From contig NC_058051.1 of assembly GCF_020085105.1 (NCBI RefSeq), positions 125,001-189,000 of the forward strand: a DNA stretch of 64,000 nt. The letters are read 5' to 3'. Numbering within the stretch: position 1 is the stretch's first letter; each line of letters opens with the position of its first letter. This stretch comes from Siniperca chuatsi. Its lineage: Eukaryota; Chordata; Actinopteri; Centrarchiformes; Sinipercidae. Of the stretch, positions 34,339 to 46,246 are shown in pieces. The notes beneath the pieces are model-generated. The model ran no database searches and had not been told where the DNA came from. It was given only the letters and a program-made list of their open reading frames with translations. The position numbers were made by a program, and so were the translations under genes.

Positions 34339-35637
34339 TTACTGCTGAAAGGCCTGGTAGTAGTGAGGTAGGGAGCTGGAAGTGCTCATAGCAGGACTGC
34401 TGTATGCCTGAGGTAGCTGGCTGTGGTTGTGGGCCCTGGGGCCCTGGGGTACATGTGCCTGGGGAGGCTGGAAGAAGGTGAAGGGCCCTGGAGCCTGGGA
34501 GGACAGCCCAGTGGAAGAGGATGGAGAGGTGGTGGTGGTAGTGGCGGCGGGTGGATAGCTCATCACTAACCCCCCCATCCCCATGTGAGGGCTGTAGGGC
34601 GGCAGGCTGAAAGGCAAGAAGCCCAGCAGGGGCCCGAGGTCCATGTTAGCGGTGCAGGACAGCTCGGTGGAGGAGATGGCGGGGCTCCTGGACAGCAAGT
34701 GGGGGTCGCCGCCAGCACCCACCCCTTCACCCAGCACCTCCCTCTGAGGGGAGGCAGAAGTAGAGGTAGAGGAGTTGACTGCACTCAGGTGAGGTGGGGG
34801 GGCGCTCTGCAGGTCCAGCAGAAAACTGTCCACGTCGGCGCGAGGATATGAGGTAGATCCATGCTGGTACCTGGCCATGTTGCTGTAGGGCTGCTGCTGC
34901 TGAGCCGCCGGGGGCTGCAGGTGGTGGTGGTGGGGGTGAGAAGACTGGGAGGGCATGTGGCGGGCGACGCCCATGCTCGAGGACAAGGAGCCCTGCATGA
35001 GCCCATGGGGGTGGCCCAACCCGGGGACAGGATTGGCCATGGGGTAGGAGTTGTACATGTCCCTGGAGTAAGTCTCCATGGGCTCCTTGGAGACGGAGCC
35101 CATATCAGACGCCACGGGGCTGGGCTCCTCCTTCACCGGGCACTGGGTGGCGGGGGTCGGTGTGGCCACAGGAGTGCTGGGTGTACCGGGTGGCATCAAC
35201 CCCGACTCCTGGGCGTGGCTCTTCTTCAAGTGGCGGGTCAGGTGGTCCCTGCGGCCAAAGCGCTGCGCACAGCGCGGGCACAGGAAGTCACGGCGCCCAG
35301 TGTGCACCACAGCGTGACGCCGTACGTCCTTGCGAGTGTAAAAACGGCGATCGCATCGCTCACACGAGTACTTCCTCTCTCTCACTGGCACGGCGGCGTT
35401 AGTGTTGCCCTCTGACGGTGGCGGCCTGTCAATATGGCTGCCCAGGTGCTCCAGTAGGGAAGGCGCCCCCTCTGGGCAGGGCAGGCCCGCTGCAGTGCCG
35501 TGGGCTGCCACCAGGTGGCGTCTATAACCCAGCTGGGTGTTGTACTGCTTGCCGCAGTCCTGGCAGTGGAAGAGCTGCCTGCTGGCTGCGTGGCTCTCCT
35601 GCAGCTGGCTCTTCAGATGGTCCTGCTGGTGGAACAT
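34339..35637 (-). CDS. plagl2: PLAG-family zinc-finger transcription factor (plagl2-like, possibly teleost plagx), large 3' coding exon
   Basis: Nuclear C2H2 zinc-finger activator of the PLAG1/PLAGL1/PLAGL2 family. The open exon gives 432 residues from an ATG with a good context (ACCATG). Visible: remnant of finger 3 (residues 1-16), a finger with Cys25/Cys28 and His41/His46, a finger-5 remnant (52-68), then two well-preserved fingers at 92-112 and 120-141 with the family signature DRRFYTRKDVRRH. The rest is a Ser/Pro/His-rich activation region. LLGFLPFSLPPYSP and a terminal YYQAFQQ match PLAGL2 better than PLAG1. An acceptor (TTCCTTCTGTTAG) lies 3 nt before the ATG, with an in-frame stop just upstream of it, so either an upstream exon splices in phase 0 or translation starts here. 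Fingers 1-2 of human PLAGL2 (496 aa) were not found upstream. Neighbour asxl1 also lies near PLAGL2 in human 20q11. Assignment to plagl2 versus its divergent teleost relative plagx is not settled. Confidence 0.85.
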   Translation of the reverse strand: MFHQQDHLKSQLQESHAASRQLFHCQDCGKQYNTQLGYRRHLVAAHGTAAGLPCPEGAPSLLEHLGSHIDRPPPSEGNTNAAVPVRERKYSCERCDRRFYTRKDVRRHAVVHTGRRDFLCPRCAQRFGRRDHLTRHLKKSHAQESGLMPPGTPSTPVATPTPATQCPVKEEPSPVASDMGSVSKEPMETYSRDMYNSYPMANPVPGLGHPHGLMQGSLSSSMGVARHMPSQSSHPHHHHLQPPAAQQQQPYSNMARYQHGSTSYPRADVDSFLLDLQSAPPPHLSAVNSSTSTSASPQREVLGEGVGAGGDPHLLSRSPAISSTELSCTANMDLGPLLGFLPFSLPPYSPHMGMGGLVMSYPPAATTTTTSPSSSTGLSSQAPGPFTFFQPPQAHVPQGPRAHNHSQLPQAYSSPAMSTSSSLPHYYQAFQQ

Positions 35638-35863
35638 GGTCTAACAGAAGGAACGGTACTGGCTCTGCTGCTGCACAGGGACTCTGGCCAAGAGCCGGAG
35701 CAGACACAGACAAGACTCATGAGGATTCTCCAGAGAGCTGACCATCAGCCTACAGACCTGCGGTCGTTTTGTTAACTTAGAGTGCTAGAATTAATGCTAA
35801 GTGCTGTTTGTTGACTGTTTGATGGTCTCTTGTGGCAATGACTAGTGGTCTGTCCTGCCTTAC

Positions 35864-36083
35864 TGGGGCAAGCCTGTGTCCAGCACTTGGTCTCTGTGAC
35901 AGCAGCTGCCATAGCAACCCCAAAAGGGCTGCGGTGAGGAGGAGCTCTGGAAGCTCTGACTGGGCCTGTGTGTTTCCTGAGAAGAGCTCTTGTGTTGGCC
36001 TGCAGTCTATTTTAGTATTCAGCAGCCCCGAACGCCACAGTCACACAGCTGAATCACAGAAGCAGATCAGCATCTCCACAGAC
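35864..36083 (-). other. Candidate alternative 5' exon of the PLAG gene
   Basis: On the minus strand a pyrimidine-rich acceptor (CTTCCTGTCTTGCAG) precedes 36083 and a good donor (GTAAGG) follows 35864, delimiting 220 bp. It contains stops in the first ATG frame; a second ATG frame (begins MAAAVTETK) is open to the donor but ends in the wrong phase for the large exon. If real, it is probably untranslated. No zinc-finger sequence is present. Confidence 0.2.
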
Positions 36084-36249
36084 CTGCAAGACAGGAAGCG
36101 ACAGTGTCACTTTGGGCAAATGATAGCTTTTGGTTTACATGGTTATGAGGCAGAGAGAGGCACGCTGGAGGAGCGGACTTTAAGTAACTATGTAAGAGCA
36201 ACAGGTCTGTGTAGTTTAGAGTCTCGAGAGATTTATCGTTGCTCCTTTT

Positions 36250-37510
36250 AAACCCACTTTAACGCGTTTCAATATAAACCACTCACCTTTCGAACTTATC
36301 GCAGCCTTTGTATTCTTTAGCGTCACTGACATCGTCTACACCTACGTTTAGCTTCTGGTGTCATCACAGTCTTATACATTAGAACATTTATTACCAGCCA
36401 ATGTGTACCATTATTGTTCTTTTTCTGATACCTGGATTCGCTAAGCTCTTTATTTCCCTTGGCTATTGGTACCAAAGAGCAATGTAGAAAGCATTAGTGA
36501 CGCCCCCTAGACGCTGAGGACTTGAATCGTCAGTGGAGAAACCCCCCGAGACTAATTTGTTTGTCAGTCGAATCGCTGCTCTTCTTGCGTTTCCGAACAC
36601 GACCGACGTCACAGACGGAAACTGAGAGCAGAGCGCCTGAACGTTGGTGAAGTCCACTAAACTACTCTGAACCCGACGCCGGTGCAACCCCCTCTACTGC
36701 CGGCCAGTGTGCCGGCGCTGTCAGCAGCCAATCAGGGGAGAGGATTTTACAACTGACCTATGACCAGGACCCATAGTTTGTGTTTCTCTGACTGATAAGA
36801 AATCACATCACAGACGACGAAGAAAGACATTAAAAGGTGAGTCTGACAGTTTCAGAAGTCAGACGCTCCCACTTTAACTTACATGCAAATCATATTAACA
36901 TTGTAATCTTAGAAACTTAACAGTTCTGCGTAAGGATCACGAAAAACAAGGTGCGAGGTAACGCTGCGTCACTTCTGAGGCCGGTACTGACACTGACATT
37001 ACTGATAAACAATCATGATCGGGATTTTGTTGTTGTTTTTGAATTGTTTACAGAGTCAAAGTCAACGTGTCTCGCTGGTGGACAAACGCTGCGATGGAGA
37101 CACTCGAGATGACTCGACCAACAGGTACGGCCAATCTTTCGGTCTAGCTCCATTACTGGGTATTTCAATGTGTCAGATACATGTTTAATCAACATTTCAC
37201 ATCTTCTTTATTTATTGGTTTATTGAACAGAGACAGTGCACAGTAATTCAGTTTTCTGAACATATTAAAGATGATATTAATGAAACGTTTAGAGGTGGAT
37301 GTTCCTTATAAACCAGGACACTTTATATTTAAAACTAAATGACGCCAGACTCGGGGGGGTGACTGCTGGTGCTGGCTCAGGGTCGTTGCTTCGGCATCTG
37401 TATGAAACACCGAAGATCCTGCCAGATTCACCACCAGAGATCACTTTTGTTTCATCTGTCCAAAGTGTCATATCTATATCTATATTCTATATTTATTCTG
37501 TATTTTTCTG
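36250..37510. other. PLAG upstream/intronic DNA, no gene seen
   Basis: Between the candidate 5' exons of the PLAG gene. No zinc-finger coding block was found on the minus strand, although human PLAGL2 has fingers 1-2 in an upstream exon. Contains a poly-pyrimidine-rich stretch only. Confidence 0.45.
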
Positions 37511-37514
37511 ATTG

Positions 37515-37934
37515 TCAACAAATCTCATGTTCAGACTCAAACCAGCAACACGTCGGTGCGTCTCTCAGTACCGTCTGACTTCCTGTCTGCGGCTCTCAGC
37601 TGCGAGCCCATTGGCTCCTGCTGAAGACGTGAATCTTTAAAACACAGATTTATAGTTTGATGTTTAAAAAGGATCAGCCATTTTGTAGTTTTTATCAGAC
37701 TAACAGGAGGAAACAGAGCGTCTGTTGGGGACTATTTCCAGCGGCGGATGAATCCACATGTGGTGCTGTAGTGAGTGTTTGGGGCAGCAGGACGGTGTGT
37801 GTGGGGCGGAGGCAGAATAAACTACAGTGAGTGTGTGTTCGTGGTGATGAAGGTGCAGCAGAGCGGCTCGCTGATGTGTTTTAATAACAGCAGTGGAGCT
37901 CAGAGGCTCCGAGGAAGGAGATGCATCCGGCTGT

Positions 37935-37973
<39 letters not shown>

Positions 37974-38011
37974 TCACTGCTGGTCTGAGTCTGAACGTGA
38001 GATTTATTGAT
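37515..38011 (-). mobile_element. Non-autonomous DNA transposon (MITE), copy B
   Basis: Opposite-orientation copy of the element at 9316-9701 with the same inverted ends (AAATCTCATGTTCAGACTCA and its inverse), about 497 bp. It holds about 110 bp more than copy A, including a (CA)n tract at about 37937-37972. Confidence 0.75.
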
Positions 38012-38931
38012 GAGGAGAAATATTGAGAGGATCAGCAGACTGATCCTACAGCCTCGCTGCATTTTAGGGGACCGTCCTGCACCTGTTCCAGAAGTACCTG
38101 ACAACGGTCCAAAATACAAACTAAGCTGATCAATTTAAAATGTTACATATTTTCAACTGCTCAAGAGCATCCATCAAGGATTAAGAGCTGCCAGGACCCG
38201 GATCCTCACTGAACCGGCCCGCGGTTCGGAAGGAGCAGCCTGCAGTAAGATCTGCATGAGACCTTAACTTTAATGTTCTTCTCCGGTCCAGCCGCCGCTT
38301 CCTCTCAGAGCTGAAACGCGTCTTTATGCAGGCGGAAACCTCGCTAACAGGTCTACATGAAGACTGCGTCCCGAGTGCTGAGCTGGTGGAGCTGGTGGAG
38401 CTGGTGGAGCCGGTGGTGCCATCTTGTGGGTCCTCAGCATGGAGCTGCCATGAAGCTTTGATCCGCACACTTTTTAAAGCCTGTGCGTCCTGCCGGACTC
38501 GGTGCGGACGTGCTCGTCCTGCTGGACGCAAAAGAAACGAAAACGTCCAGCAGGGCTGATGGGAGCCGGACTGAAGGTCTGCACTGGTAGAGATCGGTGG
38601 GACGGGGTCGGTCCCAGACCGGGGCTAACTTTGCCTGCTAGCCTGGCTGCGTTCACGAAATTCGGCGGCGGGGGTGAAATGAGGTTTCGTGTTCGGGGCT
38701 TGCGGGAGTTTCCCACCGGGTTTCTACCGAGGGAGGCCGCCGACTCGCGGCGGGGCGGCTGCGGACGGACGGGGAGAGTCCGCCGGGCCAGCGTGCAGGT
38801 TAAAAAACAAAAGAGCAGCGCTTCACTAAGTTGTGTCGGAGTTTGTCTTGCGGGAGCTAACTCCTCTCCGTTTCACCGAGGAGCGGTAAACTCCGGCTCC
38901 GGTGGACACACACGGACACGACGCTACTTAC

Positions 38932-39005
38932 CGGCTGCGCCTCCGTCCCGCTCTCCGTCCGGCCTCCGTCCCGCCTCCACATCGACATTTTGGAACAAGT
39001 TTTAA
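38932..39005 (-). promoter_or_regulatory. plagl2: Candidate first exon and GC-rich promoter of the PLAG gene
   Basis: The minus strand has a strong donor (CAGCCG, then GTAAGT) ending an exon at 38932 within a GC-rich, CpG-containing stretch at about 38.2-39.1 kb, typical of a vertebrate promoter. The exon carries ATGs whose frame is open to the donor and ends in phase 0, the phase required by the acceptor before the large PLAG exon. It could therefore be untranslated leader or supply about 19 extra N-terminal residues. The 5' limit is approximate. Confidence 0.4.
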
Positions 39006-39494
39006 AGATGTTTGTCAGAGTCCGGGCCTGGACTGCTGGGCGCCGCGCTGCGAGCCGTGCATTGTGGGAGAGTGACGTCACACCCCGGGCTCAGAGGAAC
39101 TCCAGCAGGAACCAGATCTGCGTGCCCCCCGACCCCCCCACTCATATGTGCGCCTGTTATTGATATCACTGTCTGTTTAGTTCATATTGACAAGTCGGTT
39201 ATTAATTGTTAACACAGGCTTTTTCTTTGCCTTGTTATCCCACAACAAGTGCCTGCGCACATAAATGTAATATAAAACACAAATCTTTAAAAGATGGCCT
39301 CAGTCCCACAGTTCCAGTTCCCCTCTGGTCTTAAACCGAGTCCTGGAAGCAGATCCCTGACGGGGACTCAGACTGCCTGCGGGCTGACAAGTGAGGCGTA
39401 ATCAATAAGTGCTGAATGGTAATGAGCAGGTTCTCAAAGTCAGCCGGCAGCAGCTATATGTTCTCTCCTGGGTGTCTGTAAGGAGTCCGGTTTT

Positions 39495-41439
39495 ATTAAC
39501 TGACTGACTAACTAACTGACTAACTGACTGACAAACTAACTCTCTGACTAACTCACTGACTAACTAATTAACTGACTAACTAACTGACTAACTCACTGAC
39601 TAACTAATTAACTGACTAACTAACTGACTAACTCACTGACTAACTAATTAACTGACTAACTAACTAACTAACTAACTGACTAACTAATTAACTGACTAAC
39701 TGACTGACTAACTCACTGACTAACTAATTAACTGACTAACTAATTAACTAACTGACTAATTAACTGACTAACTGACTAATTAACTAACTAACTGACTGAC
39801 TAATTAACTAACTTACTGACTAACTAACTGACTGACTAATTAACTAACTGACTAACTAACTAACTGACTGACTAATTAACTAACTTACTGACTAACTAAC
39901 TGAATAATTAACTAACTAACTGACTGACCAACTAATTAACTGACTGACTGACTGACTAACTGACTAATTAACTAACTGACTGACCAACTAACTGACTGAC
40001 TAATTGACTGACTGACTAACTGACTGACTAATTAACTGACTAATTAACTAACTGACTAACTAATTAACTAAGTGACTAACTGACTGACAAATTAACTAAC
40101 TAATTAACTGACTGACTAACTAATTAACTAACTGACTAACTGACTAATTAACTAGCTAACTAATTAAGTACTGACTAACTGACTAACTAACTGACTAATT
40201 AACTAGCTAACTAATTAAGTACTGACTAACTAATTAACTGACTGACTGACTAATTAACAAATTAATTAACTAATTAACTGACTAACTAACAAATTAACTA
40301 ACTGACTAACTAATTAACTAACTGACTAACTAACTGACTGACTAACTGACTGACTAATTAACTAGCTAACTAATTAAGTACTGACTAACTAACTAACTGA
40401 CTAATTAACTAGCTAACTAATTAAGTACTGACTAACTAACTAACTGACTAACTAATTAACTGACTGACTAATTAACAAATTAACTAACTGACTAACTAAT
40501 TAACTAACTAACTGACTAACTAACTGACTGACTAACTGATTGACTAATTAACTAGCTAACTAATTAAGTACTGACTAACAAATTAACTAACTGACTAACT
40601 AACTAATTAACTAACTAACTAACTGACTGACTAATTAACTAAGTAACTGACTAACTAACTCACTGACTAACTGACTAACTAATTAACTGACTAACTGACT
40701 GACTAACTAACTGACTAACTAACTCTCTGACTAACTAATTAACTGACTAACTGACTGACTAACTCACTGACTAACTAATTAACTGACTAACTAATTAACT
40801 AACTGACTAATTAACTGACTAACTGACTAATTAACTAACTAACTGACTGACTAATTAACTAACTTACTGACTAACTAACTGACTGACTAATTAACTAACT
40901 GACTAACTAACTGACTGACTGACTAATTAACTAACTTACTGACTAACTAACTGAATAATTAACTAACTAACTGACTGACCAACTAATTAACTGACTGACT
41001 GACTAACTGACTAACTGACTAATTAACTAACTGACTGACCAACTAACTGACTAACTAACTGACTGACTAATTGACTGACTGACTAACTGACTGACTAATT
41101 AACTGACTAATTAACTAACTGACTAACTAATTAACTAAGTGACTAACTGACTGACAAATTAACTAACTAATTAACTGACTGACTAACTAATTAACTAACT
41201 GACTAACTGACTAATTAACTAGCTAACTAATTAAGTACTGACTAACTGACTAACTAACTGACTAATTAACTAGCTAACTAATTAAGTACTGACTAACTAA
41301 TTAACTGACTGACTGACTAACTGACTGACTGACTGACTAACTGACTGACTAATTAACTAGCTAACTAATTAACTGACTGACTGACTAATTAACAAATTAA
41401 TTAACTAATTAACTGACTAACTAACAAATTAACTAACTG

Positions 41440-41474
<35 letters not shown>

Positions 41475-42085
41475 GACTGACTAATTGACTGACTAATTAA
41501 CTAGCTAACTAATTAAGTACTGACTAACTAATGAACTAACTGACTAACTAACTGACTGACTAATTAACTAGCTAACTAATTAAGTACTGACTAACTAATT
41601 AACTAACTAACTAATTAACTAACTGACTGACTAATTAACTAGCTAACTAATTAAGTACTGACTAACTAATTAACTAACTGACTAACTAACTAACTGACTA
41701 ACTGACTAATTAACAAATTAACTAACTGACTAACTAACTAATTAACTGACTAACTAACTAACAAATTAACTAACTGACTAACTAATTAACTAACTGACTA
41801 ACTAACTGACTGACTAACTAACTGACTGACTAACTGACTGACTAATTAACAAATTAACTAACTGACTAACTAATTAACTGACTAACTAATTAACTGACTG
41901 ACTGACTAATTAACAAATTAACTAACTGACTAACTAATTAACTAACTAACTGACTAACTAACTGACTGACTAACTGATTGACTAATTAACTAGCTAACAA
42001 ATTAACTAACTGACTAACTAATTAACTAACTGACTAACTAATTAACTGACTGACTAATTAACTAAGTAACTGACTAACTAACTGG
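39495..42085. repeat. 2.6-kb AACT/GACT tetranucleotide array with higher-order duplication
   Basis: Almost entirely mixtures of GACT, AACT and AATT tetramers (GACTAACTGACTAACTAATT). Variant words such as TAGCTAACTAATTAAGTACT, AACTTACTGAC and AACTGAATAATT recur in the same order about 1051-1067 bp apart (39810 with 40861, 39902 with 40953, 40071 with 41138, 40167 with 41234), showing a large internal duplication. No coding potential. It lies between the divergent PLAG and asxl1 promoters. Confidence 0.92.
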
Positions 42086-42089
42086 TTCA

Positions 42090-42900
42090 TCTATGTGACT
42101 GGCTTGCTGGTGGATCTCCTTTGTCAAAGGATCAGCTGATACAGAAATTGATGGAAATAAAAAACAACTTCACTCAAGGTCTACTTACTGGCTTTTCCCG
42201 CAGCTTTCAAACGCATCTCACAGCCTTCATCAACGAAAGATTTGCTGTCCCCGGCCATGTTGTTTTATCACACGGGGTTAAATATTGTATTAAAGCAAAG
42301 TTACTGAGTCGAACATACTTCATTTAGTTAATGTTTACAGTGGAGGGGCTGCTGACAGCAGGGTGCCCGTCCCGGTGTCCCGGTGTCCCGGTGTCCCGGT
42401 CCCTCTGAACAATCCGGACCTCAGAAATGTCGTTGACCTGGACAAATAAACCCGAAACTGTCTGCCTGTATTAATACCTCACATCTGCACAACCTGGCGC
42501 ACTGACCCCGCAGGTAACGCAGGTAACGCAGGTGAAGCAGCGCTGCTGGCCGCAGTCCAGAGGAAGCGTCTGATGTGTGCAGAGAAGAAGTAGATCCTCC
42601 AGCCGGGCCGCCGTGCTGCAGCCGGGCATCACCTTGTATATTCTTGTGAATGAGGACACATTTAGCTGCTCCAACAGGCGGCCTCGTCACACGTGCTGTG
42701 CTTAATGTGTAGCGTCTGCGTGCTCCATCAAAACCGGACTCTTCGGGTATCAAACGTGGTTATTTGTAAGCAGCATCTGTTCAAATGCACGACTTGCGTG
42801 CGGAGGGCTGGCCGTTGTTTTGTTGCATTCCTGCGGAGGGTTTGACCTTTGACCTGGTTGTTGCATTCCTCAGAGGCTTGTCCTGCAGCAGCCCTGCACT
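42090..42900. other. Spacer between array and asxl1 promoter
   Basis: Contains a piece of the CTCAAGGTCTACTTACTGGC repeat (about 42165-42230) and a short (CCCGGTGT)n run near 42370-42400. No gene seen. Confidence 0.45.
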
Positions 42901-43159
42901 CAGCAGCTCAGCCAGCCGACTCTCTGCTCCGGTGCTACATGACGGTGTGCGCTGAGCTCCTCTAGACGAGGCAGTGGACACGCTAGCGACTCTTCTCACG
43001 GATCACCATCGTCCCGAGCGCAAAGGAACATCTTGTTTTGGGTCAACACAGCCAGCGCAGAGTGTAGTTAGCCGTTTTGCTAAGCAGCTAAATCGCCATC
43101 GCGTTGAGGTTGCTTTGTAGACTCTCAGCAGGCTAGCCGCAGACAGCAGCGCAGAGGAA
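42900..43159 (+). promoter_or_regulatory. asxl1: asxl1 5'UTR and promoter-proximal region (approximate)
   Basis: Sequence directly upstream of the asxl1 ATG with scattered CpGs and no credible reading frame. The start codon context is GGAAATGA. The transcription start cannot be placed from sequence alone. The PLAG gene is transcribed in the opposite direction from about 4 kb to the left, with the AACT/GACT array between them. Confidence 0.35.
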
Positions 43160-46100
43160 ATGAAGGACAAACAAAAGAGAAAGAAGGAGCGGACCTGGGC
43201 TGAGGCGGCTCGCATGGTAAACTCCCTATTTTAAACATTTAACTAGCTGCATGTAAACGATGTATGAATTAATGTGGAGGGATGGATCCAGGTGTGTTGT
43301 TGTGTTTGGGCATTCTCCTCACGACCACAGCCTGGCTCTGCTAACCTTATAATATCAGCTAGCTGTTAGCTAGCAGGCAGGTTGTGTTTGGTTTAAATGT
43401 AACTGGGGGGGGGGCACATTTTACATGTGCTGCATCTTTCTGGCTGCTGACATAAAAAGCTACGCAGCGCAACATGCTAACGCTGGCTAGCACGCTAACG
43501 TCCACCTCGGATTTTAGGCTCTTTGTTTGCTAGGCAGCAAGCTAGCTAGCTAGCTCTACGCTAACTAATTACCATCTGAGCACCCTGCTTACCTCAAAAG
43601 AAAGGCTGCGACAAGTTTATAGGCTTCATGTCGTCAAAGCAGCCAGTAAAACGTGACCTTGATTAACTCGCAATGTTCATGTAACGCCTAACTCGGTGTA
43701 ATAGCAGCTAATGTTGTTGACCATAATGCACGCTAACGTTAGCGAAGCTAACAGCTAACGCTGCCCACAAGCTCAGCTGTCTTGTGATCCACAGCGGCAG
43801 GAAAATAAAAGAAGTCCGTTAAATCAGCCAGACTGTCGGCAGATCGACGAGGAGCAACGTTAATGTTTAGGAAGGAGGTCAAACGGAACAGCTGAGAGAC
43901 AAACGCTAAACACTGGCGAGCTGGGCCTCTCTTCCTATTAAATGCACTTTATTTGTTAATTAAAATGCACAGTGACAGCGGAGCAGCTGGCCACATGTCG
44001 GACAGCGTCTGGCAGCGGTCAGGTGTGGTCCTCCACCGTGGCCTCCGTGTGAGGGCAGTGGGTCCACGGGCTGCTCGGCTCTGCTCAGGCCGGGTAGGCC
44101 TCTGCTTTCTGCCCGCAGAGCTGCTGTGTACAGCACACAAGTGAAATCTGAATTACCAGATTTAGTTCCAGATGGACACAGAACCACTTTCACTGTCTCT
44201 TAGCAGTGCACACTCACACCAGTTCCAGACCACGGGTGTGATGCTGCTTACTGCTTTTGTTTAAAGGAGACGGTCAGCTAAAGGAGGAGTCGGGACTCTT
44301 TGAAAGCATGTCCCTGTTTTATACTGACTGCAGATGAAGTACACGGGAAGGATCCAGTGTCACGTTCTTTGTTCCTGTTCCTCATGTGAACGCACAGCTG
44401 CAGCTCGCCATGCAGCCTGCACTCCTGCCCGCTTCACTCGGTGCACCTATACAATCCAGCACAGCAGCCCCGCCACACACTCTGCTTTCACGCAGCTCAG
44501 GACGGGTAGTGTTTGTTAAAACGTCCCGAGACGTATTCATTTAACTGCATTACATTGTGTTTCTAATATTCTTCCCCCTTCATGTTGGTAAATGGGGGGC
44601 GAAACATTAGAGACGCCTCGGTATAATGCATCCAGTCCTCAGTAATAAACAGCTAAATTACACAGTGTCAGTCAAAAATGGACATTATTGTCCTCGTAAT
44701 GGTAGAGTTCGTGGCTGAGCTGTTGTATTGGACTGCATTAGAGTTTACATGTGTAACGTTACCTGGTCAAGTGGCCGCCGAGCGTAGTTCGGTACATTAG
44801 CAACAAAACCAAATCTAAACATTCATGTCCGAGCTGTACTCAAAGTTTAAGCCATGTCTCAACTATATGTTCAGTATATCCATAAGACATATTGACGGGA
44901 AAATATTAATATGTTATATTTAATATAATTAATGTTTATTAATATTATAACAACTTCCACATTTATTCATCTGCATGTAGTCTTGAGCCACGAAACAACG
45001 AGGAGATTCTTCTCTTCGCTGGTGCTGCGGAGAAAAAGAGGCAAGAAAACAACCTGTACAAATATCGGCCCAGCACTTCCTCCTTAACTTCAATTTATGA
45101 ATATCAGTCGCTTTACTTGCGTCCTGTGAGCTAAGAGGAATTAATGAGAGTCCCATACTTAATGTCTTGTCATACTGTGCTTGTGCGCTGTCGGACAATA
45201 TTCAGTCAGGGATTCACTTGTAAGAAGCGAGGCGAGCGTCCTGCTCACTCACGATTGTCATTAATTAGGGTTTTAGTGGCAAAACAAGATTTCAATCCAT
45301 AAATATCATTACCTTTCTGCGCGCTGCTGTTCTCAGGCACCAAATGTCCCGTTTCTGTAACGGCCCTGTCACGGCTGAATAACAAAAAGCCCGTCCCGTA
45401 ACGAATAAATGAAGCCAGCGTATTAGACACTTCGTGTCTGAAAGGGGCTTGTGGTGACCCTGACGCTCACTGCCTAACCCCGAGGAACGAGCCAGAGGTG
45501 GACACGGTTTTTAAACGCCGCGCTTCACGACTGATGCTGAAATTGTTGGGCTGGTTTCTGCAGCTAACATTGTTTCAAAAACGTCTGTTTCTGTGGCAGA
45601 AAAACACACTTAGTGTGGACGGAGGCTGAGACAGAAGATCTCTGTCTCACCTCACCTGTCTCACCTCACCTGTCCAACAGCGACCACATGTTCTGTTTCT
45701 TCTGTCTGCCAGGGTTGCTTGTCTTCCTGTTTGGATGTCCAGTTTGTGGTCACTGAGCCTGTCTGTCTCTCTATTCACTTCAGTTTTATTTATAAAGCAT
45801 CTCACTGCACTTTTCCTACAGAGCAGGTCTCGACCGAACTCTTTATAATATTAAGACGGTGTCGTCCCTCATTCGTCCAGGAGTGTTCTACAGTAGGAAA
45901 GGTTTCAGTCGTAGTCGTCTGGACACTGTTTTCAGAATCAAGACGTTTCGGCTCCCATCCGGAAGTCATTCTCAATTGTGAAAAATTCCCGTCCGATTTT
46001 TTTACAATTGAGAATGACTTCCGGATGGGAGCCGAAACGTCTTGATTCTGAAAACAGCGTCCAGACGACGACGACTGAAATCTTTTCTTCTTTATAATAT

Positions 46101-46171
46101 TATTTACAGAGACCCAACAAATCCCACCATGAGCAAGCACTTGGCCACAGCGGCGGGGGGGTCACAATGCA

Positions 46172-46246
<75 letters not shown>

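Noticed and set aside
34861-35415. 184-codon plus-strand frame opposite the PLAG exon
   Set aside because: Antisense shadow of zinc-finger and His/Pro-rich coding sequence.
35832-36251. 139-codon plus-strand frame
   Set aside because: No recognisable family and no splice-linked partner; it overlaps a candidate 5' exon on the other strand.
38502-39005. 167-codon plus-strand frame in the GC-rich promoter region
   Set aside because: Low stop-codon density in GC-rich DNA; no similarity, and the other strand carries a better splice donor.
39495-42085. CRISPR-like or telomeric array
   Set aside because: No spacer-repeat alternation and no TTAGGG units; it is a tetranucleotide-based array in a vertebrate genome.
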